Shown: positions 25,719-35,230, numbered from the stretch's first letter. The stretch is DNA of 64,000 nucleotides from Brevibacillus dissolubilis (GCF_006170445.1 NZ_VCNA01000006.1:186001-250000); one strand, 5' to 3'. The notes: generated by a model not told the origin, from the letters alone. Numbers and translations: made by a program.

Positions 25719-26453
25719 TTATTGAATCGGAATATAAATGTCCATCTGCTTGCTCTTTGGTGAAGCACTGCGCTCATCATACAGTTCAATCTCCACCGCT
25801 CCGGCATGCTCATAGCCAGAGGTGGGGAACCAGTGCTTGAAGACATAATCCCAAGTTGTATGGATCGAGTGGGAGAATTCAGCCTCTGGCACAGCAGGTG
25901 TGGTGAAGACCGCATACTTGGCTTCCGGGAACGTGCGGTAAACCAAGCCTTCTGGCAGGCTTTCACCAGGGGAGAGTACTGCCTCGGCGCAGATCAGATA
26001 GCTGAATGTGCCTGCTTCTGGATCGAAGTCGGTACAGATGCCCAGCTCCTGCGCAGGATGGGTCTTGTTCGGGATGGTTTGACCAAGATCGTTTTGCAGG
26101 TAGTGCTGCCAAAAAGCTGGGATCTCGATGCGGTTTTTACCGTCTTCGGTGGTGGTGCGCAGTTCATAGCCGATGACGCTGAATGCAGGTTTGACGATGA
26201 TGGTTGGTTCCACAGTGAATCCTCCTTTGACGGGGTGTAGGAGCAGATGTGCTTTTGGATACTTGATGGACGGCGCTGTCTGGCTCAGGCGGTATTGTCT
26301 TGGGGTGATGCCAAACATTTTTTTAAACGCCCGGTCAAATGCCTCATGGGACGAAAATCCATACGTCAGCGCAATCTCCATGATCTTCTGATCGCTCTCC
26401 ACAAGCTCTTGCGCCGCCTGTGACAGCCGCCGCTTGCGGATGTAGTCCATCAC
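25719..26453 (-). CDS. AraC family regulator lacking its first HTH, with GyrI-like domain
   Basis: 244 aa. The protein opens MMDYIRKRRLSQAAQELVES and GFSSHEAFDRAFKKMFGI, which is the linker and second HTH of an AraC/MarA domain. The first HTH, about 50 residues in relatives, is missing. Upstream codons continue the family pattern for a few residues (GGNTV) but a stop follows closely. AAGGGGGC sits properly before the GTG at 26453, so the shortened form can be translated. The C-terminal half is a GyrI-like effector domain (FSVIGYELRT, YAVFTTP, YDERSAS). Probably a truncated or degraded regulator of the adjacent MFS gene. Confidence 0.8.
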   Translation of the reverse strand: MMDYIRKRRLSQAAQELVESDQKIMEIALTYGFSSHEAFDRAFKKMFGITPRQYRLSQTAPSIKYPKAHLLLHPVKGGFTVEPTIIVKPAFSVIGYELRTTTEDGKNRIEIPAFWQHYLQNDLGQTIPNKTHPAQELGICTDFDPEAGTFSYLICAEAVLSPGESLPEGLVYRTFPEAKYAVFTTPAVPEAEFSHSIHTTWDYVFKHWFPTSGYEHAGAVEIELYDERSASPKSKQMDIYIPIQ

Positions 26454-26519
26454 GGTGTTGCCCCCTTGGTACCTATCGTATCAGGGTGTGGGAGGGAATT
26501 CTTGACTTTTTTTGCTGTG

Positions 26520-27941
26520 TTATCGGATCTTCCACAATCCCGTCCTCACATACACCGCAAACACCACCAGATTCCACACCACCGCACTGACAAAAATCGA
26601 ACCCGTCCCCCACCACATCATCATATATCCCGCCGCATACATCACGACAGGCATCCCGACACGGTACAAGCACCCCGTAATCCCGCTGATTCGGCCCATC
26701 AGATGTGTTGGGGTCTGCTCGTGGCGGAACGTATAGCTCGACGTCACATAAAGCGAACTGGCAAACCCGATCACGAACAGAGACACAACCAGCACCACCA
26801 GATTGCTGGTCAGGCACAGTCCGAGATAGCCGAGAGCATGGATCGCCGCTGACAATCCGTAGACTTTTCCCAGACCCAGACGTACCCGCAGACGGTGCAT
26901 CAGTATACTGCCGAGCAGCCCGCCGACACCTGATGCAGACAGCACCGCAGCTACCGTGGAAGCGGAGAGAGCCAGTTCATCTGTTGCGAAGAAAATCACG
27001 GCAGTTGTAACTACAGTGAAGGTACAGTTGAGAAAAACCGTGAAAAGGGAGAGCATCCATAAGTTCCGATTGGTACGAAATGCTGTCCAGCCTTCTGCGA
27101 GCTCGGTCCAGAAGCTGGCTTTTTCTTTTACCGTCTGAGGAGTAGGGTCAGCTGGGGATGCAGTGGGAGTCAGGAGCGCCGAGTCAGTCGAGCGGGCAGT
27201 TGCCGAATGTACAGGAGCAGTTGCCGCTACAGGCTCCGCCACCGTCAGCCGCGAAAGCAGCCCCATACAGATCAGATACAGCACCGCTGTCACCACAAAC
27301 CCATCCGACAGATTCGCCAATAGCAGGATCGCCGCCGACAGCGCAGGCCCCATGATCCCGACGAACGTCTCCACAAAAGTAAATCTCGCATTGGCCGATG
27401 TCAGTTGATCGCTGGGCACCGTCAGCTTGGTCAGGCTCATCTGAGCGTTGAAAAACCCATAGTTAAATGTCATCAGCAGGAAACCCACGATATAATAGAA
27501 CCAAAGCGTCTGAATGTTGGCACGGAACAGATAGACCAGAATGAACAGCAGGACGGCCTGTGCGCCGATCATCCAGAGTACCCAGCGTTTTTTGTTCACC
27601 CGATCGACCAGCACCCCGATGAACACGGCGAACAGCAGATTGGGCAAAAGCTCGGCCGTCCGCATGTTGGTCATCGACACCGAAGAATGGGTCATCTCAT
27701 ACATCATGAGCGGCAGGATGATTTCATAGATTTTATTGCCTATGGTCAGCAGCAGGGAGCTGATGAGCAAGACCATGAACGGGCGGCTTTTCCAGAGTGA
27801 TGGGGAGAGCGGTGGATGTCCAGCGGGTGTTATGGATAGGTGCGATGCTTCTGTTGCTTGTGATATGGTTGGGTTTGATGCTTCTGCTGCTATTGCATGA
27901 TGAGTCACGCGAGTCGCTGTGGTAGTGGTAGTAGTAGACAT
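26520..27941 (-). CDS. MFS transporter, probable exporter
   Basis: 473 aa with about 12 TM helices; loop motif GVLVDRVNKKRWVLW. It has an unusual hydrophilic N-terminal extension rich in Thr, Ser and His (STTTTTTATRVTHH, then ASNPTISQATEASHL) of about 50 residues, and a Pro/Thr/Ala-rich central loop (PVHSATARSTDSALLTPTAS). CCAAGGGGGAAA precedes the ATG. Divergent from an SgrR-type regulator, an arrangement often seen for drug or sugar-phosphate exporters in Bacillales, so this pump is probably under its control. Confidence 0.88.
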   Translation of the reverse strand: MSTTTTTTATRVTHHAIAAEASNPTISQATEASHLSITPAGHPPLSPSLWKSRPFMVLLISSLLLTIGNKIYEIILPLMMYEMTHSSVSMTNMRTAELLPNLLFAVFIGVLVDRVNKKRWVLWMIGAQAVLLFILVYLFRANIQTLWFYYIVGFLLMTFNYGFFNAQMSLTKLTVPSDQLTSANARFTFVETFVGIMGPALSAAILLLANLSDGFVVTAVLYLICMGLLSRLTVAEPVAATAPVHSATARSTDSALLTPTASPADPTPQTVKEKASFWTELAEGWTAFRTNRNLWMLSLFTVFLNCTFTVVTTAVIFFATDELALSASTVAAVLSASGVGGLLGSILMHRLRVRLGLGKVYGLSAAIHALGYLGLCLTSNLVVLVVSLFVIGFASSLYVTSSYTFRHEQTPTHLMGRISGITGCLYRVGMPVVMYAAGYMMMWWGTGSIFVSAVVWNLVVFAVYVRTGLWKIR

Positions 27942-28220
27942 CGTTGTTTCCCCCTTGGTTTGTTTATGGGATGAATCGCAGCGCGAATTTCTGTTGAATG
28001 GTTAGCTTACTTGTTATTGTAGCGAGGGATCCGCAGGAGAAAAATTGCAGAGATCGCCAGCGTGATTTCCACTTTTTCTGATGGATGTGTATAACGAACC
28101 GATCATCTACCAAAACTTCGGGGTTGAATCACCCGTGTGACTTCCACCTTTTCCACTTTTCTATTCTTGTCTTACCTCTATCTCAACCCCATTTTTTCCG
28201 AAAAGGAGCGTATCCCCACT
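27942..28220. promoter_or_regulatory. Divergent intergenic region between MFS exporter and SgrR regulator
   Basis: 279 bases with no supported gene. It contains pyrimidine-rich repeats of the kind TTCCACTTTTTC / TTCCACCTTTTCC on the side of the regulator, possibly operator sites. No promoter could be fixed with confidence. Confidence 0.4.
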
Positions 28221-29996
28221 ATGCGGCTGGCCATCGATTACCTCACTCTGCGCAAAGCGTTTGTAACCCAACAGGACGGACAGGCTTTTCTGGTCACCGT
28301 CGCCGAATTAGCTGACCTGTTGTTCTGCACGCCGCGCCATGTCAAAAACATCATCCAAAAGATGACCGAGCTTGGCTGGGTCGCATTCGTCTCAGGACGT
28401 GGGCGGGGTCATGCTTCACAGCTTACGTTTTGGGCAGATCAGGAGGAGCTTCTGCTGCAAGAGATGATCACTCTGGTTAAACAAGGCGAGATGGAAGAAG
28501 CGTACCAGCTGCTCAAGGATTACGGCGCAGGGACGGATGTTCAAGCCCGCTTCACGAGCTGGTTGTCCGCCTATTTCGGCTATGAAGTCACGGAGCAGAC
28601 CGACCGCTATACCGAGAGTCTTCGTCTGCCTGTATACCGGCCGATCAATACGCTTGATCCCGCCGAGTGCTTTTACCAGTTGGATGCACATATGGCTGAA
28701 CAGATCTATAACACCTTGGTCGAATACGATCCGGAGACGGGTGGGATAACTGGCGGTCTGGCGCATCATTGGAGCTGTGATCAGGACGCGACACGGTGGG
28801 TGTTTTACCTGCGAAAAGGGGTTCGGTTTCATCACGGGCGGGAGTGTACGGCAGAGGATGTATACTTTACGTTTCAACGGTTGATCCGGGAGTTTCCGCG
28901 TCAGCGCTGGCTGGTGCAGCAGATCGGGGAGGTACGAGTCTTGGCCCGGTATGCGGTCGAATTCACGCTGATTAGACCGAACCACCTGTTTGGGCAGTAT
29001 CTTTCGTTTACTCCGACATCAATTGTACCGGCTGATGCGGCTCTGCCGACGGGGACGGGGCCTTTTCAAGTGGCTAAAAAAACACCCGGCATCTGCATCC
29101 TCGAAGCGTTCCCTGATTATTTTGCAGGCCGCGCACATATGGACGTCGTTGAGATCATCAATATTCCCGAGACCAAGCAGGATTTTGCGTTTGAATCCAA
29201 TCTGTTCATGGTGCGTACCGGCGAAGGGGAGAAAGCCAACGGGGAAGCAGGCTGGCAGGAGGTGGAGGCGTTCGTTGCGGGCAGTACGATGCTTACCGTC
29301 AATCTGAAAAAGCAGGGGCCGCTGCAGGACCCGCTTTTCCGCAAGGCTCTGGTACATCTGATCAACCGCCAGCAGATGATCATGGACTTGGGCGAGCCGC
29401 GGTTTTTCCCGTCACAGGGGTTCGCTCTGAATTGGAAACCGAGCATGACAGACAAGGATTACCTCGCAGAGCAAGCTGTGCAATGGTTGAGGGAGTCTAC
29501 ATATGATGTCTCCGATGGACAACCACTCACGGTCTATACCTATGAACGTCACGCCCCGGACGCCTTTTGGCTGCAAAAGCATCTGGAGCCTCATGGGATC
29601 CGGCTGCAACCCGTTATCCTGACATGGAGTGAAATGACACAAGCAAAGCATCAGGACGCAGCAGACATGATCCTGTTCGAAGCGGTCATCAGCGAAGGGG
29701 TTGTCCAGTGGATCGAGCTGTTCCAATCCGGCTACAGCTTCATCCGACGTCATCTTAGCGACACCTATGCAGCAGAGGTGGATGATATGATCGACAAGAT
29801 GCTCACAGAGCCGACACCAAACGGGCAAAAACGCCTGCGGGACACATTGGAGCAGAGCTTGCGGGAGGCTTATGCGATGATCTTTTTGACACATAAAAAC
29901 ATCGGTACGACCTTCCATCCGTCGCTTCGAGGGGTGAAAGTGAATCAAAAAGGCTGGATTGACTTCAAAGATGTCTGGATGGAAACCTTTCGATAA
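28221..29996 (+). CDS. SgrR family transcriptional regulator
   Basis: About 591 aa from the ATG at 28221 (GGAG 12 bases upstream; the spacing is long but no better start exists). Residues 1-110 form the SgrR N-terminal winged helix (VTVAELADLLFCTPRHVKNI then GWVAFVSGRGRGHAS). The rest is an oligopeptide/solute-binding-protein domain (SBP_bac_5: LPVYRPINTLDPAEC, WVFYLRKGVRFHHGRECTAE, ALPTGTGPFQVA). Such regulators sense a small molecule through the binding-protein domain. Divergent from the MFS gene, its likely target. Confidence 0.9.
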   Translation: MRLAIDYLTLRKAFVTQQDGQAFLVTVAELADLLFCTPRHVKNIIQKMTELGWVAFVSGRGRGHASQLTFWADQEELLLQEMITLVKQGEMEEAYQLLKDYGAGTDVQARFTSWLSAYFGYEVTEQTDRYTESLRLPVYRPINTLDPAECFYQLDAHMAEQIYNTLVEYDPETGGITGGLAHHWSCDQDATRWVFYLRKGVRFHHGRECTAEDVYFTFQRLIREFPRQRWLVQQIGEVRVLARYAVEFTLIRPNHLFGQYLSFTPTSIVPADAALPTGTGPFQVAKKTPGICILEAFPDYFAGRAHMDVVEIINIPETKQDFAFESNLFMVRTGEGEKANGEAGWQEVEAFVAGSTMLTVNLKKQGPLQDPLFRKALVHLINRQQMIMDLGEPRFFPSQGFALNWKPSMTDKDYLAEQAVQWLRESTYDVSDGQPLTVYTYERHAPDAFWLQKHLEPHGIRLQPVILTWSEMTQAKHQDAADMILFEAVISEGVVQWIELFQSGYSFIRRHLSDTYAAEVDDMIDKMLTEPTPNGQKRLRDTLEQSLREAYAMIFLTHKNIGTTFHPSLRGVKVNQKGWIDFKDVWMETFR

Positions 29997-30023
29997 AAGA
30001 CGAAATTTGGGGAAGATTTTTTA

Positions 30024-30075
30024 TTGTAAACATAGGAATAATTATCCTATAATGATCACGGAGAAAACGTTTTCG
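30024..30075 (+). promoter_or_regulatory. Candidate sigma-A promoter with a cre-like site
   Basis: TTGTAA (30024-30029) and TATAAT (30048-30053) are separated by 18 bases. AGAAAACGTTTTCG at 30062-30075 agrees with the CcpA cre consensus at 12 of 14 positions and is a near-perfect palindrome. It sits across the probable transcription start, a position that gives catabolite repression in Bacillus. It fits the polysaccharide-degrading gene downstream. Confidence 0.65.
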
Positions 30076-30130
30076 GGACGATCTGTCATTACATAGAATA
30101 TATGTATAGAAAAAAGGGAGGATTTTTACC

Positions 30131-32629
30131 ATGAATATGAAAAATTTCCCGTTCCAAAAAGCTCTGCATAAAACCATGTCGATCGCACTGCTGGCTTCTC
30201 TCGCTGTACCTGGAGCAGCATCCGCCGCAGGAGTAGGAGAGCTGAGCCGCTCCACGACGGACAAGCTCGATCAAAAGCGCTACGTCGCCGCAGGAGACCG
30301 GGCATACGTGATCGGCTCTACAGCAGGTGGTTTTGAGCCGATGGGATGGCATATTCGTGGTGAAATGGGCGGGGTCTGGGCGCATCCAATCAAGCTGCTC
30401 GACGGTTACTGGTTCGGACTCAATGGCCAATGGCTGCCCGCCGCCACCCGCTATACGACGGACACAGGCTTTGTAAAAATGGAATACCCAGAAGTGAACG
30501 GTCTGAAGGTGACCAGAACTGAGTTTGCGCCGGAGGGCATGTCAGTGGTTTTGATCGGCTTGACATTGCAACCATCCAAAACGTTTTCGAAAACGAGTGT
30601 TAAGCTGACGATGGACGTCCGCAGTGAGCTGATGCCTGCTTATCCATGGGGCTGGAGCAAGCCTGAGAATGCCAAGCAGTTCAACGGCAAGGACGAAGCA
30701 GCGTATGACGCGAAGAGTGGCGTGCTTACTTTTAAGGAGACGGGCAAGGACTGGTATGCCAAAGTCGGGGCCAAGCAGCTTCCGGCAGAAGGCAAGACTG
30801 GGGAGGATTTCTGGGGTCCAGTAACTGAGAAAGAGGGCTATCTGGAGTATGGCAATGGTACAGGTGGTCGTCTCGACTGGAATGTGACATTTACAGATCA
30901 GCAGGCAAAAACCATCTGGTTCGCTGTAGCAGGCTCCAATCTATCCGAGACTGATGCATCCAAAACGTTACAGGAAGCACTCAAGCACCCACAAAAGCTA
31001 TTGCAGGACAAAATCAAAAACCGCAAAGCCCTGCTCGGCAAGAGCGTTGTCAATCTGCCTGACCAGCTGCTTGAAGATGCTTTCAACTGGGGCAAGCTGA
31101 ACATGGCTGACCTGCGGCGCACGGTCGAAAACGCTCAGATCCGTGATACCAGGGAGGGTACAGCCTATCCAGAGGTGATCGCGACCGTACCGAAGCTAAC
31201 CGGGATCGGGGCAGGTTTCCCTGATTATCCGTGGTATTTCGGCACAGACGGAGCTTACACGGCTTATCCGCTGGTGGTCTCCGGCCAGTTTGACACCGCT
31301 ATGGAGCATCTGCGTACCATTCGGGATGTCTCCAAGATCGTCAATGGTGACACAGGCAAGGTGATTCACGAATTGATGACAGACGGCTCTGTCTACTACG
31401 GCACCAATCAATCCAAAGGCAACACCAACGAAACCGCCCAATTTGCCACAGCGGTTGACCTGATCTGGAAATGGACGGGGGATAATGCGTTCCGCGATGA
31501 GATGTACGATTTCGTCAAGGCAGGCATGCGCTATGTCATGTCCCAGCTGGATCAGGACAAGGACGGCTGGCCGGAGGGGCTTGGCATGGTGGAACGCGAC
31601 GGGATGGGCATGGAGAAGCTGGACGTAACCGTCTACACCATGCAGGCGATGCAGGCACTTGAGCGCATGGCAGAGGGCAAAGGCGATCTGCCGACCGCAG
31701 CTTGGGCCAAGGAGACAGCACAAACAATGAAGAACCGTTTTGAACTGGCATGGTGGATGGAAGGGCAATCCGTCTACGCAGATTCCCTATGCAACGATGG
31801 CGATCAAGTCTCTGCTGATCGTACTCAACGCGAAGGCTTGACCAATGTCTGCACACAGCCGGATCAACAGCTCCAACAGCGCCACTGGATTACCGCCACC
31901 CCGATGGAGACGGGTCTGGCATCTGCCGAGCATGCCCATGCCGCACTGGATCAGCTGGAGTCCGAGACCTTCACCGGACCAACTGGCCTCTACCACACCG
32001 GGATGAGCGGCGGGCCACAGGGCAAGGGAGAGCTGAAGGTATGGAGCCTGCCGAACTCCGTCATGGCCGCAGGGGAAGCCAACTATGGCCGCTTGGGTGA
32101 GAATCAGGCGCTGAAGTACATGAAGACTATCGCATCCGAGATCGATGTGGAGATGCCGGGAGCACTGACCGAAATCCTCCCAAGCCCTGAGTACGACCCA
32201 TTCGTCGACTTCCGCGACCGCGCGATGTTCATGCAGGCATGGTCCTCCTACGGTGTCCAATGGCCGGTGATCCATAACATGCTCGGGATCGTACCGGATG
32301 CACCAGCCAAGCAAATCACCGTGATTCCACACGTACCAGCTTCGTGGCCTGACCTCTCTGTAGATCAGCTGCAAGTGGGCACAAGCCTGATTCGCGCAGC
32401 AGCCAGCCACGAGGGCGATACCTATACTACCGAAGTAGCTCTACCGTCTGATTGGAAGCTAACCATCGGCCATATTTTACCGCATAACGCCAAGGTCGCT
32501 TCTGTCACGCTCAACGGCAAAGCAATCCCGAACTACCAAGTGACCGATACAGCCAAAGGCAGAGAGGTGCACCTCCCTGTACAAAACACCAAATCGGCCA
32601 CACTGGTGGTCACCACAGCCGCGAACTGA
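30131..32629 (+). CDS. Secreted six-hairpin glycosidase (GH15/debranching-like)
   Basis: 832 aa with a Sec signal peptide (SIALLASLAVPGAASA, cleavage near residue 32). An N-terminal beta-sandwich domain (to about 290) is followed by an (alpha/alpha)6 barrel with acidic motifs such as FPDYPWYFGTDGAY, QDKDGWPEGLG and DRAMFMQAWSSYGVQWPV, and a C-terminal beta domain. The pattern matches amylo-alpha-1,6-glucosidase/glucoamylase-like proteins; the exact GH family and substrate are uncertain. GGGAGGA precedes the ATG. A GH13 glucosidase follows after 78 bases, suggesting joint alpha-glucan use. Confidence 0.85.
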   Translation: MNMKNFPFQKALHKTMSIALLASLAVPGAASAAGVGELSRSTTDKLDQKRYVAAGDRAYVIGSTAGGFEPMGWHIRGEMGGVWAHPIKLLDGYWFGLNGQWLPAATRYTTDTGFVKMEYPEVNGLKVTRTEFAPEGMSVVLIGLTLQPSKTFSKTSVKLTMDVRSELMPAYPWGWSKPENAKQFNGKDEAAYDAKSGVLTFKETGKDWYAKVGAKQLPAEGKTGEDFWGPVTEKEGYLEYGNGTGGRLDWNVTFTDQQAKTIWFAVAGSNLSETDASKTLQEALKHPQKLLQDKIKNRKALLGKSVVNLPDQLLEDAFNWGKLNMADLRRTVENAQIRDTREGTAYPEVIATVPKLTGIGAGFPDYPWYFGTDGAYTAYPLVVSGQFDTAMEHLRTIRDVSKIVNGDTGKVIHELMTDGSVYYGTNQSKGNTNETAQFATAVDLIWKWTGDNAFRDEMYDFVKAGMRYVMSQLDQDKDGWPEGLGMVERDGMGMEKLDVTVYTMQAMQALERMAEGKGDLPTAAWAKETAQTMKNRFELAWWMEGQSVYADSLCNDGDQVSADRTQREGLTNVCTQPDQQLQQRHWITATPMETGLASAEHAHAALDQLESETFTGPTGLYHTGMSGGPQGKGELKVWSLPNSVMAAGEANYGRLGENQALKYMKTIASEIDVEMPGALTEILPSPEYDPFVDFRDRAMFMQAWSSYGVQWPVIHNMLGIVPDAPAKQITVIPHVPASWPDLSVDQLQVGTSLIRAAASHEGDTYTTEVALPSDWKLTIGHILPHNAKVASVTLNGKAIPNYQVTDTAKGREVHLPVQNTKSATLVVTTAAN

Positions 32630-32707
32630 CGGTGTTCCAGACAGCAAGTATGCTAGAATGGAAGTAATCACATTTGACAGAGAAACCATACAAAAGGAGC
32701 TATTCAT

Positions 32708-34387
32708 ATGATAAAAACATGGTGGAAAGAAAGCGTTGTCTATCAGATTTATCCACGCAGCTTCATGGACAGTAACGGAGACGGTGTAGGCGATCTGCGC
32801 GGCATTACATCCCGTCTGGACTATCTGAAAAACTTAGGGATAGATGTCATCTGGCTCTCACCCGTCTACAAATCCCCCAATGATGATAATGGCTATGACG
32901 TCAGCGACTACCAGGATATCATGGACGAGTTCGGCACCATGCAGGACTGGGAAGAGCTGATCACCGAGATACATAATCGAGGCATGAAGCTGATCATGGA
33001 CCTCGTCGTCAACCACAGCTCCGACGAGCACGTATGGTTCCAAGAATCCCGCAAGTCCAAAGACAATCCATACCGCGATTACTACATCTGGCGAGAGGGC
33101 CAAGACGGTCACGAACCGAACAACTGGGTCTCCTGCTTCAGCGGCTCCGCCTGGCAATACGATGAACAGACCGGAGAATACTACCTCCACCTGTTTTCCA
33201 AGAAACAACCAGACCTCAACTGGGAGAACCCAAAGGTACGCCAAGAGGTCTACGACATGATGAAATGGTGGCTGGACAAAGGCATCGACGGGTTCCGTAT
33301 GGACGTGATCAACTTCATCTCCAAAGTAGAAGGGCTGCCGGACGCGCCCAATCACGGAGACTCCCGCTACGCTTGGGGCGGCGAATTTTTCATGAATGGT
33401 CCGCGCATCCACGAATTCTTGCAGGAGATGAACCGCGAAGTCCTCTCCAAGTACGAATGCATGACTGTCGGCGAGATGCCGGGTGTCACTCCGGATGAAG
33501 CTGTCCTCTATACCGCAGATGACCGCCACGAAGTGAACATGGTCTTCCAATTCGAGCACATGGATTTGGATTCTGGCCCCGGTGGCAAATGGGATCTCAA
33601 ACCATGGACGCTCCACGGTCTCAAAGACACGATGAGCAAATGGCAGCGCGAGCTCAACGGCAGAGGATGGAACAGCCTGTACCTCAACAACCACGACCAG
33701 CCGCGCCTCGTCTCCCGCTTCGGTGATGACCAGCGCTACCGTCTGGAAAGCGCGAAAATGCTCGCCACCTTCCTTCATATGATGCAGGGTACGCCATACG
33801 TCTACCAAGGCGAAGAGATCGGTATGACCAATGTACGCTTCGAGACCATCGAGGAGTATCAAGATATCGAGACACTTAATATGTACAGAGAAAAAAGAGC
33901 CGAGGGCGTGCCACACGAGCAGCTGATGAAATCCATCTATGTCAAAGGCCGTGACAATGCCCGCACCCCAGTCCAATGGGATGATTCCGCCAATGCCGGA
34001 TTTACCACAGGTACGCCATGGCTGAAGGTGAACCCGAACTACACGGAGATCAACGCCAAGCAAGCAATCAACGATCCGAACTCTGTCTACAACTACTACA
34101 GACAGCTGATCCAGCTCCGTAAGCAGCATGAAGTGATCGTGTACGGCGATTATGAGTTGATTTTGCCAGATCATGAGCAGATTTATGCGTATACCCGGAC
34201 GCTTGGGAATGAGAAGCTACTGGTCATCTGCAACTTCTTTGGCGGTGAGCCTGTGTTTACACTGCCGGAGGAGATCGCTTTCGGTGAGAAGGAGTTGTTG
34301 ATCAGCAACTACGAGGTGGATGGTGCAGGGGAGATTGGTGAAATTGAACTGCGTCCGTATGAGACACGGGTGTATAAATTGAAGTAG
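32708..34387 (+). CDS. GH13 oligo-1,6-glucosidase / alpha-glucosidase
   Basis: 559 aa, the normal length. Catalytic residues: Asp199 in GFRMDVINF, Glu256 in VGEMPG and Asp330 in NNHDQPR. The residue after the nucleophile is Val200, which in this subfamily goes with alpha-1,6 specificity (isomaltose-type linkages) rather than maltase activity. No signal peptide, so cytoplasmic. AAAGGAGC precedes the ATG. With the secreted glycosidase upstream it would hydrolyse imported oligosaccharides, although no transporter is adjacent. Confidence 0.94.
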   Translation: MIKTWWKESVVYQIYPRSFMDSNGDGVGDLRGITSRLDYLKNLGIDVIWLSPVYKSPNDDNGYDVSDYQDIMDEFGTMQDWEELITEIHNRGMKLIMDLVVNHSSDEHVWFQESRKSKDNPYRDYYIWREGQDGHEPNNWVSCFSGSAWQYDEQTGEYYLHLFSKKQPDLNWENPKVRQEVYDMMKWWLDKGIDGFRMDVINFISKVEGLPDAPNHGDSRYAWGGEFFMNGPRIHEFLQEMNREVLSKYECMTVGEMPGVTPDEAVLYTADDRHEVNMVFQFEHMDLDSGPGGKWDLKPWTLHGLKDTMSKWQRELNGRGWNSLYLNNHDQPRLVSRFGDDQRYRLESAKMLATFLHMMQGTPYVYQGEEIGMTNVRFETIEEYQDIETLNMYREKRAEGVPHEQLMKSIYVKGRDNARTPVQWDDSANAGFTTGTPWLKVNPNYTEINAKQAINDPNSVYNYYRQLIQLRKQHEVIVYGDYELILPDHEQIYAYTRTLGNEKLLVICNFFGGEPVFTLPEEIAFGEKELLISNYEVDGAGEIGEIELRPYETRVYKLK

Positions 34388-34457
34388 GGATGTTTTAGAG
34401 GGGATCGAATCCAAATATGTTCGTAAACGTGGCACAGCGGAAAGGAAGATTGTCGCC

Positions 34458-34640
34458 ATGAAAAGTAATCCAACTGATCATTTGCATAAAGCAATGCGTT
34501 CGGCTAAGGCTTCGCATGAAGTTGAAGGGTTTACGTTTACCCAGCAGGAGGATGACTTGGTTTTAGCCAGTCTGCAGGGGAAGCTTGCGCGAGCAGATTT
34601 CTTACGCTTGGCAAAGGAAATGGCAGGACAAATACTTTGA
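34458..34640 (+). CDS. VbhA-like small antitoxin-type protein, orphan
   Basis: 60 aa. The sequence AMRSAKASHEVEGFTFTQQE then LQGKLARADFLRLAKEM follows the VbhA antitoxin pattern (A..S...EG......E.......G.....F). Such domains block Fic AMP-transferases by an inhibitory helix (S/T)xxxE(G/N); here SHEVEG fits. No Fic protein lies next to it, so it is either an orphan or acts on a distant partner. GGAAAGGAAG precedes the ATG. A terminator follows. Confidence 0.62.
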   Translation: MKSNPTDHLHKAMRSAKASHEVEGFTFTQQEDDLVLASLQGKLARADFLRLAKEMAGQIL

Positions 34641-34664
34641 TGCAAGCCATTGAAGATCGTTAAT

Positions 34665-34706
34665 ACAACCGAGCGGACGATTAACCCGCTCGGTTGTTTC
34701 TTTTTC
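34665..34706. terminator. Terminator between the antitoxin-like gene and cotF-like genes
   Basis: ACAACCGAGCGG pairs perfectly with CCGCTCGGTTGT, followed by TTCTTTTT. It separates convergent transcription units. Confidence 0.88.
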
Positions 34707-34717
34707 CACGCGACTCC

Positions 34718-35017
34718 TTACGTCTGACTCAAACCCAAAGCCACATATGCATTCTGCACATTTTGTTGCATCTGTTCCTTGATATCAAACGCCTTATACC
34801 AGCCTTGTCCGATCATGTGGTTGGTCAGCGCGGTGTGGAAGGCGATCTGTTGCTCCAGATGTTGGTGCAGGACTTCGCGGATTTCCGGACTGGCTGCTTC
34901 GCTGATAGCAATCGCGTAGCTCTTGATACCCGTTTTAGAGGCGATCAGCATATCGGCGGCAATCACTTGATCGGTCATCGCCTGCATGCCTGTCAGGTTC
35001 TCTACAATTGCGTTCAT
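34718..35017 (-). CDS. CotF-type spore coat protein
   Basis: About 99 aa with the CotF domain: MTDQVIAADMLIASKTGIKS then HQHLEQQIAFHTALTNHMI. CotF-like proteins (YraD/YraF/YraG group) are helical, ferritin-related coat or forespore proteins. The ATG at 35017 is chosen since GGGAGGG is 8 bases upstream; a TTG at 35023 is too close to it. It follows the smaller CotF-like gene after 15 bases, and both would be expressed late in sporulation, although I could not assign a sporulation sigma promoter. Confidence 0.88.
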   Translation of the reverse strand: MNAIVENLTGMQAMTDQVIAADMLIASKTGIKSYAIAISEAASPEIREVLHQHLEQQIAFHTALTNHMIGQGWYKAFDIKEQMQQNVQNAYVALGLSQT

Positions 35018-35032
35018 CGTCAAATCCCTCCC

Positions 35033-35230
35033 TTATATTCGTGCGGTGATGATGCCTTGCAGGTCACGGATTTGCTGCTGAGTGGTTTGTACGTCTTGTT
35101 GCATCAGACCTTTGAGGACGGGGTCTGTGGTGAAAGCTTGCATGGTGGTTGATTTGGTCAGGCAGACGTTTTTGAACTGGAGCAGTTCGTTGACTTCGAG
35201 CAGTTCATGAGCAGCATAGTGTTTGGTCAC
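35033..35230 (-). CDS. Small CotF-like (YraG type) spore protein
   Basis: 65 aa starting at a GTG (35230) with AGGAGGTG 8 bases upstream. The sequence HELLEVNELLQFKNVCLTKS and QQDVQTTQQQIRDLQGII matches the short partner that commonly precedes CotF genes in spore formers. Helical, no membrane segment. First gene of a two-gene unit with the CotF protein. Confidence 0.82.
   Translation of the reverse strand: MTKHYAAHELLEVNELLQFKNVCLTKSTTMQAFTTDPVLKGLMQQDVQTTQQQIRDLQGIITARI

Noticed and set aside
32858-34174. 438-codon open frame antisense to the GH13 gene
   Set aside because: The plus strand encodes a complete GH13 enzyme with all catalytic residues and a ribosome site; the antisense frame has no recognisable domain and arises from codon bias.
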